A stretch of 64,000 nucleotides of DNA from Chrysaora quinquecirrha (taxonomy: Eukaryota; Cnidaria; Scyphozoa; Semaeostomeae; Pelagiidae). The DNA is taken from NCBI GenBank assembly GCA_014526335.1, contig JACTAT010000340.1, forward strand, positions 131,827-195,826. The letters are read 5' to 3'. The position numbers and the translations under genes are program-made. Shown one piece after another: positions 1-11,525 of the stretch; positions within the stretch are counted from its first letter, which is position 1, and the number at the start of each line of letters is the position of its first letter. The notes under the pieces were generated by a model. It was not told where the DNA came from. It ran no database searches and worked only from the letters and a program-made list of their open reading frames with translations.

Positions 1-1540
1 CACAAATGACACTGGACCAAATTCAACGGTGCAGCCCGTTTACCCATGCCCCAGTGCCTAACATATTTGAGTTTGAACCACATCACGCATCCAGAACCCC
101 TCCAAAAGCCCCAGTGAAAAGTGCCAACATTGATGACGTCATAATGACGTCATAAACCCAATTCCAGCAAACGGCACTACCAGATTCGGAATCTACGCCC
201 CAAATTACCCCCGTTCCACCACTTTTTGTTCCACTCCGATAAACTTTCGGGGGGCCGAATTACCACATTTGTGACGTCATTATGACGTCATAAACCTATA
301 TATAGAAAGTTGGCACAACGATGGTCGGATGCGCCATACTCGAAAGTACCGGAATCCACCTTAAAATCCGGGGTACCAGCCCCCAGAACAAAAAGCACCA
401 CAAAAAACCAAAATGGGCCTAAATTTTGGCCAATTTTCGCACCTTCGTGACGTCACTGTGACGTCACAACACCTTTGCCACGCCCAAAACCCACCGTGCC
501 CAATAGCCGTCACGGAATCCTACCCCACATCGTTTGTTCCACGAAAATCGCCCCAGCCGTTGCCCCACGCTTTTACCCAAAGTTTTCCCTATTGAATCCC
601 ATACAAAAGTGACGCATTTTTAAAAAGTGCCACTTTTCTCAAAAGTGCCAAGTCGGATGCGAAAAAAACCACTTGCACAGGACGGGGCCCCCCAACAAAT
701 GGTGGGGTACCTGAAATCTGGAGCAGATCCGACGCACCACCTCCGCACCAAAAGCATCCGCAATTTCCTTATTTTTTGTCGGTAAAGTATAATAGCCTCT
801 CCTTAACAAGACCCTAAGCACAGGGGGGAGAGGCTATTGAATTCCGGTGGCCAAGTGGGGTACCCCTACTGAGCCCCCACTGTAGGGTGAAGTTGATTTG
901 GTTTGAAAAAAGTAGGAAAATCTGCCCGATTTTGCCTTTGAAAAGTAGTCCCTCAAGAGTTTTTCCAACATTTTCAGGCAAATGTTGTTGTTGTTGTTGT
1001 TGCCATTGTTACAACAAAACACCGCTCCGCGGTGCTCCGCTCCGCCCTGCTCCGCTTCGCAGTGCTCCGCTTCGCTACACTCGGTTGCCGCTCGCTGAGC
1101 TCGCGTCAACCTCGCAGTTTTTTGCCTTCGGCAAACACTGGAATTGAATTTTGACCACGCCCTTCTGACGTCACGATCACGCCCATAGAGCCAAAATTTT
1201 TCACACACCTTCTCGGTCTTCTAGACATACTATTCCCCAAGTTTGGTCGAAATCGGACCTTTGGTCACAAGGTTATTAGCATCCAAAGTTTTGGAACTTT
1301 TGTCACTTTTGAAAATGGCCCAGTGACGTCACAAAGTGTCAAATGTGCCAAAAATCAGTGTTGCAGGTCTCATACAGTTAAAAGCAACTTATCTAGGCCA
1401 TCGAAGCCCACTTCCAACCAATTGCATAGAAATTGACAACTGGTCGATGAAAACGACAGCGGACGCAGCCATGTGTCCCACAAAATTGGCACAAATGACA
1501 CTGGACCAATTTTAACGATGCAGTCCGTTCACACATGCCC
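1..1540 (-). repeat. 1.48-kb satellite, block 1 (reverse orientation)
   Basis: This is the same repeat family as the array at 20.7-38.3 kb, but reverse-complemented. It shows the unit-junction inverted repeat near 795-840, the CTCCGC-rich tract at 1020-1090, the GTT run near 983, and paired TGACGTCA palindromes at about 134-152, 272-290 and 448-467. It holds one full unit plus flanks and stops at the assembly gap, so its true extent is unknown. Open frames inside it recur in every unit and are not treated as genes. Confidence 0.93.
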
Positions 1541-2040
1541 NNNNNNNNNNNNNNNNNNNNNNNNNNNNNNNNNNNNNNNNNNNNNNNNNNNNNNNNNNNN
1601 NNNNNNNNNNNNNNNNNNNNNNNNNNNNNNNNNNNNNNNNNNNNNNNNNNNNNNNNNNNNNNNNNNNNNNNNNNNNNNNNNNNNNNNNNNNNNNNNNNNN
1701 NNNNNNNNNNNNNNNNNNNNNNNNNNNNNNNNNNNNNNNNNNNNNNNNNNNNNNNNNNNNNNNNNNNNNNNNNNNNNNNNNNNNNNNNNNNNNNNNNNNN
1801 NNNNNNNNNNNNNNNNNNNNNNNNNNNNNNNNNNNNNNNNNNNNNNNNNNNNNNNNNNNNNNNNNNNNNNNNNNNNNNNNNNNNNNNNNNNNNNNNNNNN
1901 NNNNNNNNNNNNNNNNNNNNNNNNNNNNNNNNNNNNNNNNNNNNNNNNNNNNNNNNNNNNNNNNNNNNNNNNNNNNNNNNNNNNNNNNNNNNNNNNNNNN
2001 NNNNNNNNNNNNNNNNNNNNNNNNNNNNNNNNNNNNNNNN
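1541..2040. other. Assembly gap, 500 N
   Basis: Exactly 500 undetermined bases. A fixed 500-N run is typical of scaffold joins, so the sequences on either side need not be adjacent in the genome. Open frames crossing it are meaningless. Confidence 0.99.
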
Positions 2041-3420
2041 CTTGCAATCATTTGCAAAACCTCAGGTGAACTCCATTTTGCGAAACCGGACCTGGACAAT
2101 ATGATTGCTGTGTTGCTTGATTAAAAATATCTTTGGGGCTTGTCTTGGAACAATATCATAATTAGTATTTGGCAGCAACAGCAAATCAACGGCAAATAAA
2201 CCAGTTGATTGTAGGTTTTTTATTCAAGTTTGTGAGTAAAGTCTCCTCTAGAAGGAATTCCCAGTTGCCTGTGATTTAAATTGCTTAAACATGGGCCTGG
2301 TGGCCTCTGCTTACATGAACCTGGTGGGCATATTAGGTTCCTTGAAAAATTTTGTAACTGCAGCTGTCCCAAGCCTCTTTTCTGCAGGCTTGATTGGCGT
2401 TAATGAGATCTAAACACTGGTTGAATTTCAGTATTGCAAATCTGCCTTCTTACCTGAGTCTGCCTAACACGATTCCCTGGTGATGATGAAGCTACACTGG
2501 CATGACCTTGCACTCGAGGTGAAGCATTCAGAACAGAAGACAAATCCAGGAAACTTATGATAAGATTTGAAATAATTCGCATTAGCTCTGAGCTAGAAAC
2601 TTAAGTAATAGACTTGGTAACAGGTTTGTCAGCAATTCTGGCAGCAGAGTATGTTATGATCTTGTTTTCATTCCAAAAAAAACCACGCACCCGAATAACG
2701 CACACAAATAATCACATGAACATGGTTGTGTTGCAAACTTGAGGCAAAATTTTAGTAATCAGAAAATTTTTAGAAATGGTGAAATTTTTAGTAATCCGGG
2801 AATTTTTTCTAATAATTCGTTTATATGCACAATGATTTCTCATGTCAATAATTTCAAATATGTGTCAGATATATGACAAAGAGTTCCTGATATACAGCTA
2901 ATAATTTCATATATGTTGTAACAAATTTCTGATATACATTCCTTACTCACAAATGCTGAAACAATTTGAAGAAGAATGGAACAATGATGACAAAATGATG
3001 AAATCACTTTGTAATGTGTCGATCAAAGGGCTTTAATAATCCTTGTTCAAACTGGAAGATACATCTCCTTACCAAATATATTTGCTTGATGAGTAAAAGA
3101 TCTTGAAATGCTAGAAGGAAACCAAAATAGGTAACAAAAAATCAAGAATTTAAAAAAATGCTCATTGGAAAAAAATGTTATTAAACTAATAATACTAATA
3201 ATGCAAGAAGCCTCCTCTGAGAAAAAAGGGAAGTGGTAGATAAACAACGGAGGCTAAAATGTTTTTGTCTTCAATATTAACCTATCTACTGTATTAGACA
3301 TGATAGTCACCACTTATCATGAAAAGCCTTTTATATTTGGTAGGGCATGTTTCGGGAGAGATCTGTCTTCCATCATCAGGCAATGAGAAATCTTTCCTAT
3401 TTACTGCAATGTTTGGATCG
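2041..3420. other. AT-rich stretch without a recognisable gene
   Basis: Only short open frames on both strands, none with a recognisable domain. Minor local repetition is present: TTTTTAGTAATC-like words at about 2750-2810 and GATATAC-containing words at 2870-2940. I see no RNA gene and no transposon end. Confidence 0.6.
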
Positions 3421-3426
3421 AAAGAT

Positions 3427-3710
3427 CCCTCCACTGTACTGATGTTATCCCTCCACAGTACTGAAAAGCTTCCTCTGTACTCAATGTTATCCCCCACCCG
3501 CATCATGTTATCCCTCCACTCTACTGATGTAATCTCTCCAATGTACTGCACAACCTCCACTGCACTAAATGGTATCCCTCTGCTGTACTGAACAGCCTCC
3601 ATTGTACTGAATGTTATCTCCCCACGCGCATCATATTATCCCTTCAATGTATTGAACAATCTCCACTGTACTGCATAGCCTCCACTGTACTCCACAGACA
3701 TTACCCCAGC
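3427..3710. repeat. Degenerate ~20-bp minisatellite
   Basis: Imperfect tandem copies of a unit close to CTCCACTGTACTGAATGTTA, about a dozen in number, with interspersed CCCCACCCGCATCA variants at about 3490 and 3620. The pyrimidine-rich composition explains the overlapping open frames on both strands. Confidence 0.7.
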
Positions 3711-3875
3711 TGGTTCTTTATTGTTATGGAGTATATTCGTAGTTATTTAGCTGTTGTAGGCATAGTGTAGTAATTCCCATTTCCCAAAGGGGAGTGTAGA
3801 GAAAAGGACTGGAACTCACTGTTCTACCATGTGACAGTGATTAATTAATTAGCATGCTTGTGTAACTTGTTTTAG

Positions 3876-4790
3876 GAAACGTACATTTACCCTAAAATAC
3901 TAACGGACTGTCTTTTTTACTGTAGATTCATAGACGACATATTTATAATTTACAATTTGCCAGAATCAAACTTCAATGAATTTATCAACGACTTAAACAC
4001 AAGACATGACTCCATTAAATTTGACTATGTAACATCCAAAACAAAAATACCTTTTCTAGACACTATGGTTTACATCTATAATGATAGAAAAAATCAAACC
4101 ACCCTATACAGAAAGCCAACAGACACAAGTAACTACCTTCATTTCTGTTCCTCCCATCCCAAACATCCAATAGAAAGCCTACCCTACTCACAAGCACTGA
4201 GACTTCTACGCATCTGCTCTAATACCACGGATTATGTACACCACTGCACTGAATTGAAGGAAAATTTCCTCAACAGAGGCTATGACAAAAATCTATTAGA
4301 AAAACATATTGAAAAAGCATTGAATTTACCACGCCAAGAAACACTATCATACAAAACCAACCAAAAAAATACTCGCATTCCATTCGTAACAACATTCAAT
4401 CCAACTCTGCCACCTATTAATAAAATTTTCAAGTCTAATTGGAATATTTTACAAATAAAACCCGACATTAAAACACACTTCCCGGAACCACCTGTTGTAT
4501 CATACAAGAGAAGCCGTAATTTGAAAGATCTGATAGGATGCAATACTATTCTTAACAACAAAGTTCGAAGAAACATCAAACTCAATAAACACCATGAAGT
4601 AAAATTTTGTAAACCCTGCAATGTCAAAGGCAGTTTATGCTGTAGTCAAGTTCAACTTACAAACGAATTCAAAAGCAAATCCAGCGGCAAAACATACAAA
4701 CTTTTCTATGAAACTAATTGTAAAAGTAAATTCGTTGTATATCTCCTACAATGTAAGCTATGCCAAATACAGTTGTTATTCAACTACTAG
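3876..4790 (+). pseudogene. Penelope-like element reverse transcriptase, C-terminal fragment
   Basis: The open frame runs from a stop at 3873 and begins within the RT catalytic motif (FIDDIF, about 3927-3941). It continues through IPFLDT (about 4050), LYRKPTDT (about 4107) and a PYSQALRLLRIC block (about 4182), all typical of Penelope-like retroelements. A cysteine-rich linker (CKPC, CC) leads into VVYLLQCKLC near 4733, the usual start of the GIY-YIG endonuclease domain. The frame then breaks, and similar residues continue in another frame to about 4842. The N-terminal half of the RT and most of the GIY-YIG domain are missing, so this is a 5'-truncated, frameshifted copy that could not act alone. 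Family assignment is from motif order; the subfamily is not resolved. Confidence 0.82.
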
Positions 4791-4971
4791 GAGTGACAAC
4801 AAGAAAACGAATCCTTTCAACTATTCTGCAATTGCTACATGAATATTATGAATAACTTGCCTAACACGTGTTGGCCTCCAAATGAGGCTGTAATTTATTT
4901 ATTATGGCTCACATAATTTATGCAAGGGATAACACTGTCCCCCCATTGGATTTTGTTTAAGTCATTGAATT

Positions 4972-6812
4972 CTATCGTGTTCTTTGGGGCAAAATGTTCG
5001 AAAAATTGAGTTGGCACCAGTTTTCATTTATGATAGGGTGGTTAGCATACTCTGGTCGTCCTTCCCCTTCCTCTTGTACAAAATCATTACGTTGTTCTTG
5101 ATAATCAATTGCATCACTAAGGTCACTGAATACATCACAAGGTTGTGGAATAGTTCTGTGAGTGCTGACATCTGGGGATGTGTTGAGAGGCTCATTTAAG
5201 TGATTAGCTCTTTTAGGGATATACTTCAGTTGGTTGACATGCACAACTGGGCTCAATTTATTTGCAGTGTTCATTAATTGACAGTTAACATCACCTACTA
5301 AGCGAACAATTTTCCATGGCCCAGACCATTTGGGTTGCCAACAACGAGAAATGCCAGTTTTTGGTGTAGGTTTCCATAGCATGACAGTATCATCAACCTT
5401 GTAATGGTGTTTTGTGGTACTCTTATCATATTGAAGTTTCATGTTGGTACGACTTTCTGAGAGTGTTTGATTTACAATATCAAATGTTCGTTTAAGGCCA
5501 AGTCCAAGATCTGTAGCAAATTGTTGAGCTTGCTTGATGTGATGCTTGGTAGTTGGTTGTAGTAGATGTTCAGGTGAGTTTGTTGCTAGAAGTTGCTTGG
5601 GGAGGGACAGTTTGTCACCTAAGATCATTTCTGCTGGTGATACCTTAGTACTACTGCTGATGCTGGATCGGATAGCATATACAGCTGCTTGAAGATGGAA
5701 GTCCCAGTTGCGTCCATACTGATCCACTTGTTTCTGTATGCAACTCTTTACTTGCTTGACCATTGCTTCTGATAAGCCATCTCCTTGTGGGTGAAGGTGT
5801 GAAGATTTTGATTTGCCAATTCCCAGTAACGTAGAAAGTTCTTTGATAACAGAGCCATGGACATGTGAAGCACCATGACTGTCTAGACGTTTCATTATAC
5901 CATAGCGACAAATCCACTGATCATAGATGGCACGGGCAATTGTGATGGATTCAATGTTCCGCAAGGGTATGACTTCAGGCCACTTGGAGAAATGGTCCAC
6001 ATTTATTAATGCGTACTTATTTCCACTAGGTGTTTCTGGGAGGAAAGAGCCTGCAAGATCATAACATACAAGCTCAAAACGCTCAGTAGACTGGATTGGC
6101 TGTAAGGGTTCCTTGTGATATCCCTGGGGTGGGGCCTTGAAGGCAGCACAAGAGGCACATCTGTTTACCCAATTTACTACATCATCATGGGCATTTGGCC
6201 AAAAATATCATTCTGATAAGCGATTCCATGTGCGATGAATGGCAAAATGCCCTGCAGAAGGATGATCATGGCAGAGTTGAAGCACCTTTGAAAGGAGAGT
6301 TGTAGGAACAACAAGACGGCCTTTCCATAGAAGCATACCATTAGTGGAGAGAGATAATTTGCTGCGATGTTTTTTTTAGGGTCCGAGACGTTGAACATCA
6401 TAGTTTCTTTTTCCAGCTAATAGAAATTCCTTGGCTGTGCAAATAGCAATATCGTTGGTTTGCAGAGTAATAACCTCGTCATCACTAAATTCAGGTGTGA
6501 GTTCAGAAATCAAATTGACGCTATATAATCGACTAAGACAATCACTTATACCATTGTTCTTGGAAGGGATGTGTTCAATCTTATAGTCAAACTCAGAGAG
6601 TTCCAATGCCCAGTTAAGTAGCTTACGACTTTTTGGTTCTCGCTTTGATTGGATGAATGTGTTGATCCTATTGTCAGTACGTAGTAAAAATGGTTTCCCA
6701 ATGAGGTAATGTCTAAATTTCTTAGTACCAAATATGATTGCATGGGCTTCCTTTTCAACGATATTCCAGTTTACTTTGGTGCTGTTGAACTTGCGACTAG
6801 CATAGCATAGTC
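4972..6812 (-). pseudogene. Ty3/gypsy-type pol remnant (RNase H end plus integrase)
   Basis: Reading from 6812 down, one frame encodes the end of RNase H (ASRKF, EKEAHAI, YLIGKPFLLRTDNR, then IPSKNNGISDCLSRL). Next come the integrase H2C2 zinc finger (HDHPSAGHF ... CASC), an integrase core with aspartates in YDLAGS and RLDSHG and a glutamate in HPQGDGLSEAM, and a C-terminal domain with PKWSGPWKIV. Two nonsense codons interrupt this frame, TAA at 6376-6378 and TGA at 6208-6210, with no frameshift between them. The start is cut where the LINE ORF1 sequence begins at about 6813. No gag, protease, RT palm or LTR is present. It is a dead 3' pol fragment; a chromodomain is not visible. Confidence 0.88.
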
Positions 6813-7849
6813 ATGGGTGTGATCGGAGGTGTTTTCATATCTCTCTGTTTGGTCGTGTTTGTTCTGGATACAAATGGCTGGAAAATCTCTGAAAGGAGGA
6901 ATAAGTTGATGATGAATGTTGGATTGGTTTATTGGAATGGTTATATGCCGTCTGTGTCCATCAAATTATGGAAAAAGAGGGTTTTTAGCAAATTTCGTCG
7001 AAATTGCATGCGGAAGTCAATCGATGGTAGTCTGAATTCATCTTTATTCTGGTTTTACAACCCTTGCCTTGTTTCTCTACTAATGTTATGTGGAGATGTG
7101 GAAATGAATCCTTGTCCTGCTTCTGGTGGTAAAAAAAATGGCAATGATATGACTTTATCAAAAGTTGTAGAAGCCTTGGAAAGAATTGAATCTGGTCAGT
7201 CGACGTTGCTTGAAAATCAAGATAAAATGCTCCCTCGTATTAGCTCAATTGAGGCAGATATGGAAAGGGTGAAAACAGACATTTGCTACTTGAGCACAAA
7301 ACAAGCCAATTTCGAGCACGAGCTTAATCTTATAAAAGATGATGTTGCTGATAATGGTAGAAGGTTGACGGACTTGGATTTTTTATTGGATAAACAGGAA
7401 CAGTACAAGAAGAAGGGTCTGAAAACTGCGAAGAGTTGTGCATCAATGTTTTAAAAGAAGAGATCGGGGTCGAAGTCAAGACTGAAGAAATTGAAATCGT
7501 CCACAGAGTTGGTAGAGTACAAAAAGATAAAACGAGTGCCAAATTGGTTAAGTTCCTCTCCCACAAAACGAAGGTAAGGGTGATGCGTAAGAAAAAGGAA
7601 GCCAATAACATTAATATCAAAGAAGATCTGGCGCAAGGGATAAAGAAATTGGTTAATTATATCTATGACCGTAAAGATTTTTTAAGAATTGAGAAGGTCT
7701 GGACGATTGACGGTAAAATAAAATTTAAAATGCGTTGTTCTGCAGCTCTTCACTTCCTGGAAAATTTCCAAATTCATTTACATCGATATTCTTCTTTCTC
7801 AGAGAAGTCACCTGCACAAAAATGCATGATGCAGTCGGTAAATTGTTGA
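6813..7849 (+). pseudogene. LINE (CR1/L2-like) ORF1 with degenerate 2A motif
   Basis: The first part (6813-7454) has a basic N-terminus, then at residues about 91-102 the string LCGDVEMNPCP, which matches the 2A ribosome-skipping motif except that the Gly of NPGP is Cys. A coiled coil follows (about residues 112-205, ERIESGQSTLLENQDK onward, ending EQYKKK). The frame then shifts near 7410-7430, and 7436-7849 carries an RRM/C-terminal-like segment with EIEIVHRVGR and NINIKEDL, as in LINE ORF1 nucleic-acid-binding proteins. Residues expected at the coiled-coil/RRM junction are missing, so there is a deletion as well as a shift. No ORF2 follows. 2A-like peptides are known at the N-terminus of some animal non-LTR retrotransposons; that this copy skips is unlikely given the Cys. 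Confidence 0.8.
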
Positions 7850-8976
7850 CGTTTTCAAGCAGAAACCTTTCAATCAGAAGATAGCATAATCAGCAAAAAA
7901 ATGAATATACTAAAAGTAACAATAACGAAACAACAAGGAATGAAAGGATTGAGAAATCGTGTCACTGAGATCTAAGATATATAATAGAAGTGCCAATCAA
8001 GGGTGCTCAAAGTTCAGCTTGTGTTTATTTTCAACATAAATTACACGAGTAAAACAACATATTTTACCTGATTTTCTATCAGTGCGACTGTTTAGCAGAT
8101 AATTATGGTCATTTTTGTCTTGGTTGTTAGAGCAGCTACTTGAAAGCAGAGACTTTTTCCAGACATCTGAAGGGTGCTAGAGCAATATTTCTCTTACACT
8201 CTCCTTTGTTTCAAACTTGCACGCTTTTGGAGTCACCAGACCTTTGCTGAGATACACTTGGAAGAGGACTTCATGGAGCTGAAGCAGGTGCTCTAACATG
8301 GACTCGGTTCCTTTTATTTCATTGATTGAATATACAAGGTTGCAATGGTGTCAAGATAAAGATCAACGTATAGAAGATAGGAGGCCATCATTAAAAACAA
8401 ATAGTCCAGTTTGGCATTCAGAACTTGGATAATCAGAGCTTGCTTCAGCCGCTAAACTTTTTACTATACTTCTATGTTTTCCCATGTCTTTAAAGGTTAC
8501 TATATTAGGAATCGATGCACACTTACTCATGTGTCTATAAGTACCTATCTCAGGGGCTGCATTGTGATGTGACTTAATATTGGGTGAACTAAATGGAAGA
8601 GAATGGTGCAATAGCACTTTCTTCGCGAGCCAAAAATAGATTATGACGTTTGCGTGTTTTGCATTGATGGATCAATACTCAGACAAACAATATCTACCTT
8701 CATTCACATTCACTGCCTAAAGAAAGAAACAAACGAGTCATGGATAGAAAATGGACGAAACTGTTGCTGGGATGTCTGTAAGTCAGATACAAGATATCCA
8801 TATCTAATCCTGGAGGGGATGACTTTCTTTCCGTTTGCAAAGCCAGGAAGACTCTGTGAAGGCATGACCCAGTGGGAGCAAGACCAAGATAAATAGAAAA
8901 CTGAACACACAAAAAGGTGGTTACATGCTTGTGGAAGGAAGGACTTTACAATCATTAAACAAATAATGAAGGACAC
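7850..8976. other. Stretch without a recognisable gene
   Basis: Short open frames on both strands (for example 8363-8617 minus and 8654-8896 plus) show no motif I recognise and no supported splice structure. It may contain untranslated or decayed transposon sequence. Confidence 0.5.
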
Positions 8977-9600
8977 TTGTTATATTTGTTTTATCATTTT
9001 GAAAATGCTTTATGCCCAATGGAGGAAAATCCAGATCCTGTTCCTGCAACTTTAACTGAGAAAAGAAGCAGAGTCCAGGATGAAAAGAAGAAGAAAGCCA
9101 AAAGAACGCTGTCACGATGTGGCTGGAGAGCCCTCAAAGAAAGCAAAAGAGGATATGACAAACATTGCAGAGAAAAGCTTCGAAATTCTGGAAAGTGGGA
9201 CTACTCATTCCTTAGATGAGCTGAGGATTTATCAGTTTGTGGCAAAGACATCAGAGGCTGCTACTCAGACCATCTATGACAAAGATGTCCTTTGGGTGAA
9301 GATTTAAACAATAGTTTCAAGAAATTTGGCAAAAGTGCTGTCTGGAATCAATAAAAATAGGAAACAGGAAATTGATTCAATGTCCCCAGAATCAATATTG
9401 TCTAGCAGAAAAAAATCAAAGCTGTTCCTAGGCCTATTCCCTGACCAGTTTGATGTGCTTTACAACTTTTTTGGTCCAGCAAAGTTCCAGCTGAAATACT
9501 GGCGTTGAGATGCAAATGACGATGAGAAAGCCTCTACAGAAATAAAGGCCAGCAGGAATCACAGACTTAATGCGAAGAATAACTATTTTTGATGTTATTA
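8977..9600 (+). pseudogene. Harbinger/DDE_4-type transposase scrap
   Basis: Several shifted frames in series. A lysine-rich segment (9080-9307) ends in an ELRIYQFVAKTSEAATQTIYDKD block. The next segment (9326-9508) has KLFLGLFPDQFDVLYNFFGP, which resembles the region upstream of the catalytic domain in DDE_4 family transposases, often found behind THAP domains in invertebrates. It stops at TGA 9506-9508 and residues continue in the same frame for about 25 codons. No catalytic Asp/Glu block is present. A low-identity, partial fossil; the family call rests mainly on the GLFPDQFDVLYNF block. Confidence 0.5.
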
Positions 9601-9641
9601 AAGTCGCGGAAAGGGTTTTCCCATTAGACAATTGCATACAT

Positions 9642-10214
9642 TTATGAAGTCTCCACTAATACATCACCCACTTTTTTGCAAGAAGCGTACACTTCAGCTA
9701 AGTGCTTAAAAACTGTTTCAGATGGATGCTCAGTGTAATAATGGAAAATATGACTCCTCTTTGTTCTTGCCTGTCTGTCATCAGAAGGGCCTCCAAGCTT
9801 CTTAGCGATGAATTTAGCAACTCTTTGGCCTCCAATTGCACGAATGACACCATATATTTGCTTTGTGAATTTACTGTAGTAGTTAGACATTCTGACGAGA
9901 TTCTGTGATATGTCATTCATATATTTCAAAAGTCTTAATTTTCCAGTCAAAAGTCCCTCCCGTTTGCTAAATTTAAGCTGTGTATTTACATCTCCTCTTT
10001 TTGCTTGCTTGCCTAAAAGTTCTGATAGTCTCCCTTTTGTTGCTCTAGGTCTAGTGACAGTTTTAGAACATCTTAATATCTTTAGCTTTTGGTCATTACT
10101 ATGCTCTATATAACTTGTAAGTTTTCTTAGCCTTTCGTAGGTCTCTAGGAATCGATTGTTAGACTTGCTGGCAAAACATATCCCTGAGTCTCTAAATTTT
10201 CTCTCTTTTGACTG
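9642..10214 (-). CDS. Unrecognised 190-residue open frame
   Basis: Open from just after a stop at 10215-10217 down to a stop at 9642, without an ATG at the beginning, so it is an exon, a fragment or a chance frame. The product is basic, with KREGLLTGKLRLLKYMNDI in the middle, GGQRVAKFIAKKLGG about two thirds along, and HIFHYYTEHPSETVFKHL near the end. It has no zinc finger, signal peptide or membrane segment that I can see. It abuts a LINE tail at 10219 on the other strand and a transposase scrap at 9600, so a transposon origin is likely, but I do not recognise the family. Confidence 0.4.
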   Translation of the reverse strand, partial: QSKERKFRDSGICFASKSNNRFLETYERLRKLTSYIEHSNDQKLKILRCSKTVTRPRATKGRLSELLGKQAKRGDVNTQLKFSKREGLLTGKLRLLKYMNDISQNLVRMSNYYSKFTKQIYGVIRAIGGQRVAKFIAKKLGGPSDDRQARTKRSHIFHYYTEHPSETVFKHLAEVYASCKKVGDVLVETS

Positions 10215-10218
10215 TTAA

Positions 10219-10491
10219 ATTCTTTTTATAAAGGATGGTTCTTTTAGTGACGACGAAAGAAGAACTCAATACGCAGGGCACTGTTGGAGGGCAAAAACCG
10301 AAATCATCAGTGACGTTCTACTGTGGGACCCAAAGCATGGCAAAGCAAACATTGGTAGACCTGTCAAAACATATACACAACAGCTATGTGATGATGTTGG
10401 ATGCCATATTTCAGACCTGCCGGGGATGATGGACGACAGAATTGGATGGAGAGAGCGAGTCATGAAGATCCGTGCTACCAGCTCGAACTGA
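10219..10491 (+). pseudogene. LINE reverse transcriptase, extreme C-terminus
   Basis: A short frame reads YAGHCWRAKTEIISDVLLWD, then PKHGKANIGRPVKTY, then MMDDRIGWRERV, and ends at TGA 10489-10491. The pattern GHCWR ... LLW.P.HG....GRP...Y ... M.DR..WR is characteristic of the tail after the RT domain in many animal LINEs. Everything upstream is missing, with a stop at 10215-10217. It is a 5'-truncated insertion, and its stop codon lies directly before the tandem repeat block that starts around 10500. Confidence 0.72.
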
Positions 10492-10497
10492 TGATCT

Positions 10498-11525
10498 TTT
10501 AGTGATTCTGAACAGGTGATACACGTGTTACTATTGGAATTTACAATTATTAGTTAAGGATTCAGTAATGATAAGCAAGTATTAGTTAAGGATCAGTAAT
10601 GATAAGTGAGGATCAGTAAGGATTAGGTTAGGATCAGTAAGGATTAGCTAGGGATCGGTAAGGATTTGTGAGGATCAGGTAATGATTAGTTAAGGATCAG
10701 TAATGATCAGCTAAGGATCAGTAAGGATCAGTAAGAATTAGGTTAGGATCAGCGAGGATCAGTAATGATCAGTAAGGATTAGCTCAGGATCAGTAATGAT
10801 TAGCTAAGGAGCAGGTAATGATCAGTAATGATCAGGTAATGATTAGTGAAGGATCAGTTATGATTAGCTAAGGATCAAGTAATGATTAGTTAAGGATCAG
10901 TAATGATTAGTGAGGATCAGGTAATGATTAGTTGAGGATCAGTAATGATCAGCGAGGATCAGTAATGATCAGTAAGGATTAGCTCAGGATCAGTAATGAT
11001 TCGCTAAGGATCAGGTAATGATCAGTAATGATCAGGTAATGATCAGGTAATGATTAGTTAAGGATCAGTAATGATTAGCTAAGGATCAGGTAATGATCAG
11101 TTAAGGATCAGTAATGATTAGGGAGGATCAGGTAATGATTAGTTAAGGATGAGTTATGATCAGTGAGGATCAGGTAATGATTAGTTAAGGATCAGTAATG
11201 ATTAGTGAGAATCAGGTAATCATAAGATAAGGATCAGTAATGATTAGTGAGGATCAGTTAATGATTAGTTAAGGATCAGTAATGATTAGTGAGGATCAGG
11301 TAATGATGAGTTAAGGATCAGTAATGATTAGTTAAGGATCAGTAAGGATCAGTAAGGATCAGCTAAGGATCAGTAATGATTAGTTAAGGATCAGTAAGGA
11401 TCAACTAAGGATTAGTGAGGATCAGGTAATGATTAGTTAAGGATAAGTAAGGATTAGCTCATGATTGTTGAGGATTAAGTAATGATAACTTAGGATTATG
11501 ATTAGTTAAGGGTAAGGTATGGTTT
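10498..11525. repeat. GGATCAGTAATGATTAGTTAA tandem array (~21 bp) Confidence 0.
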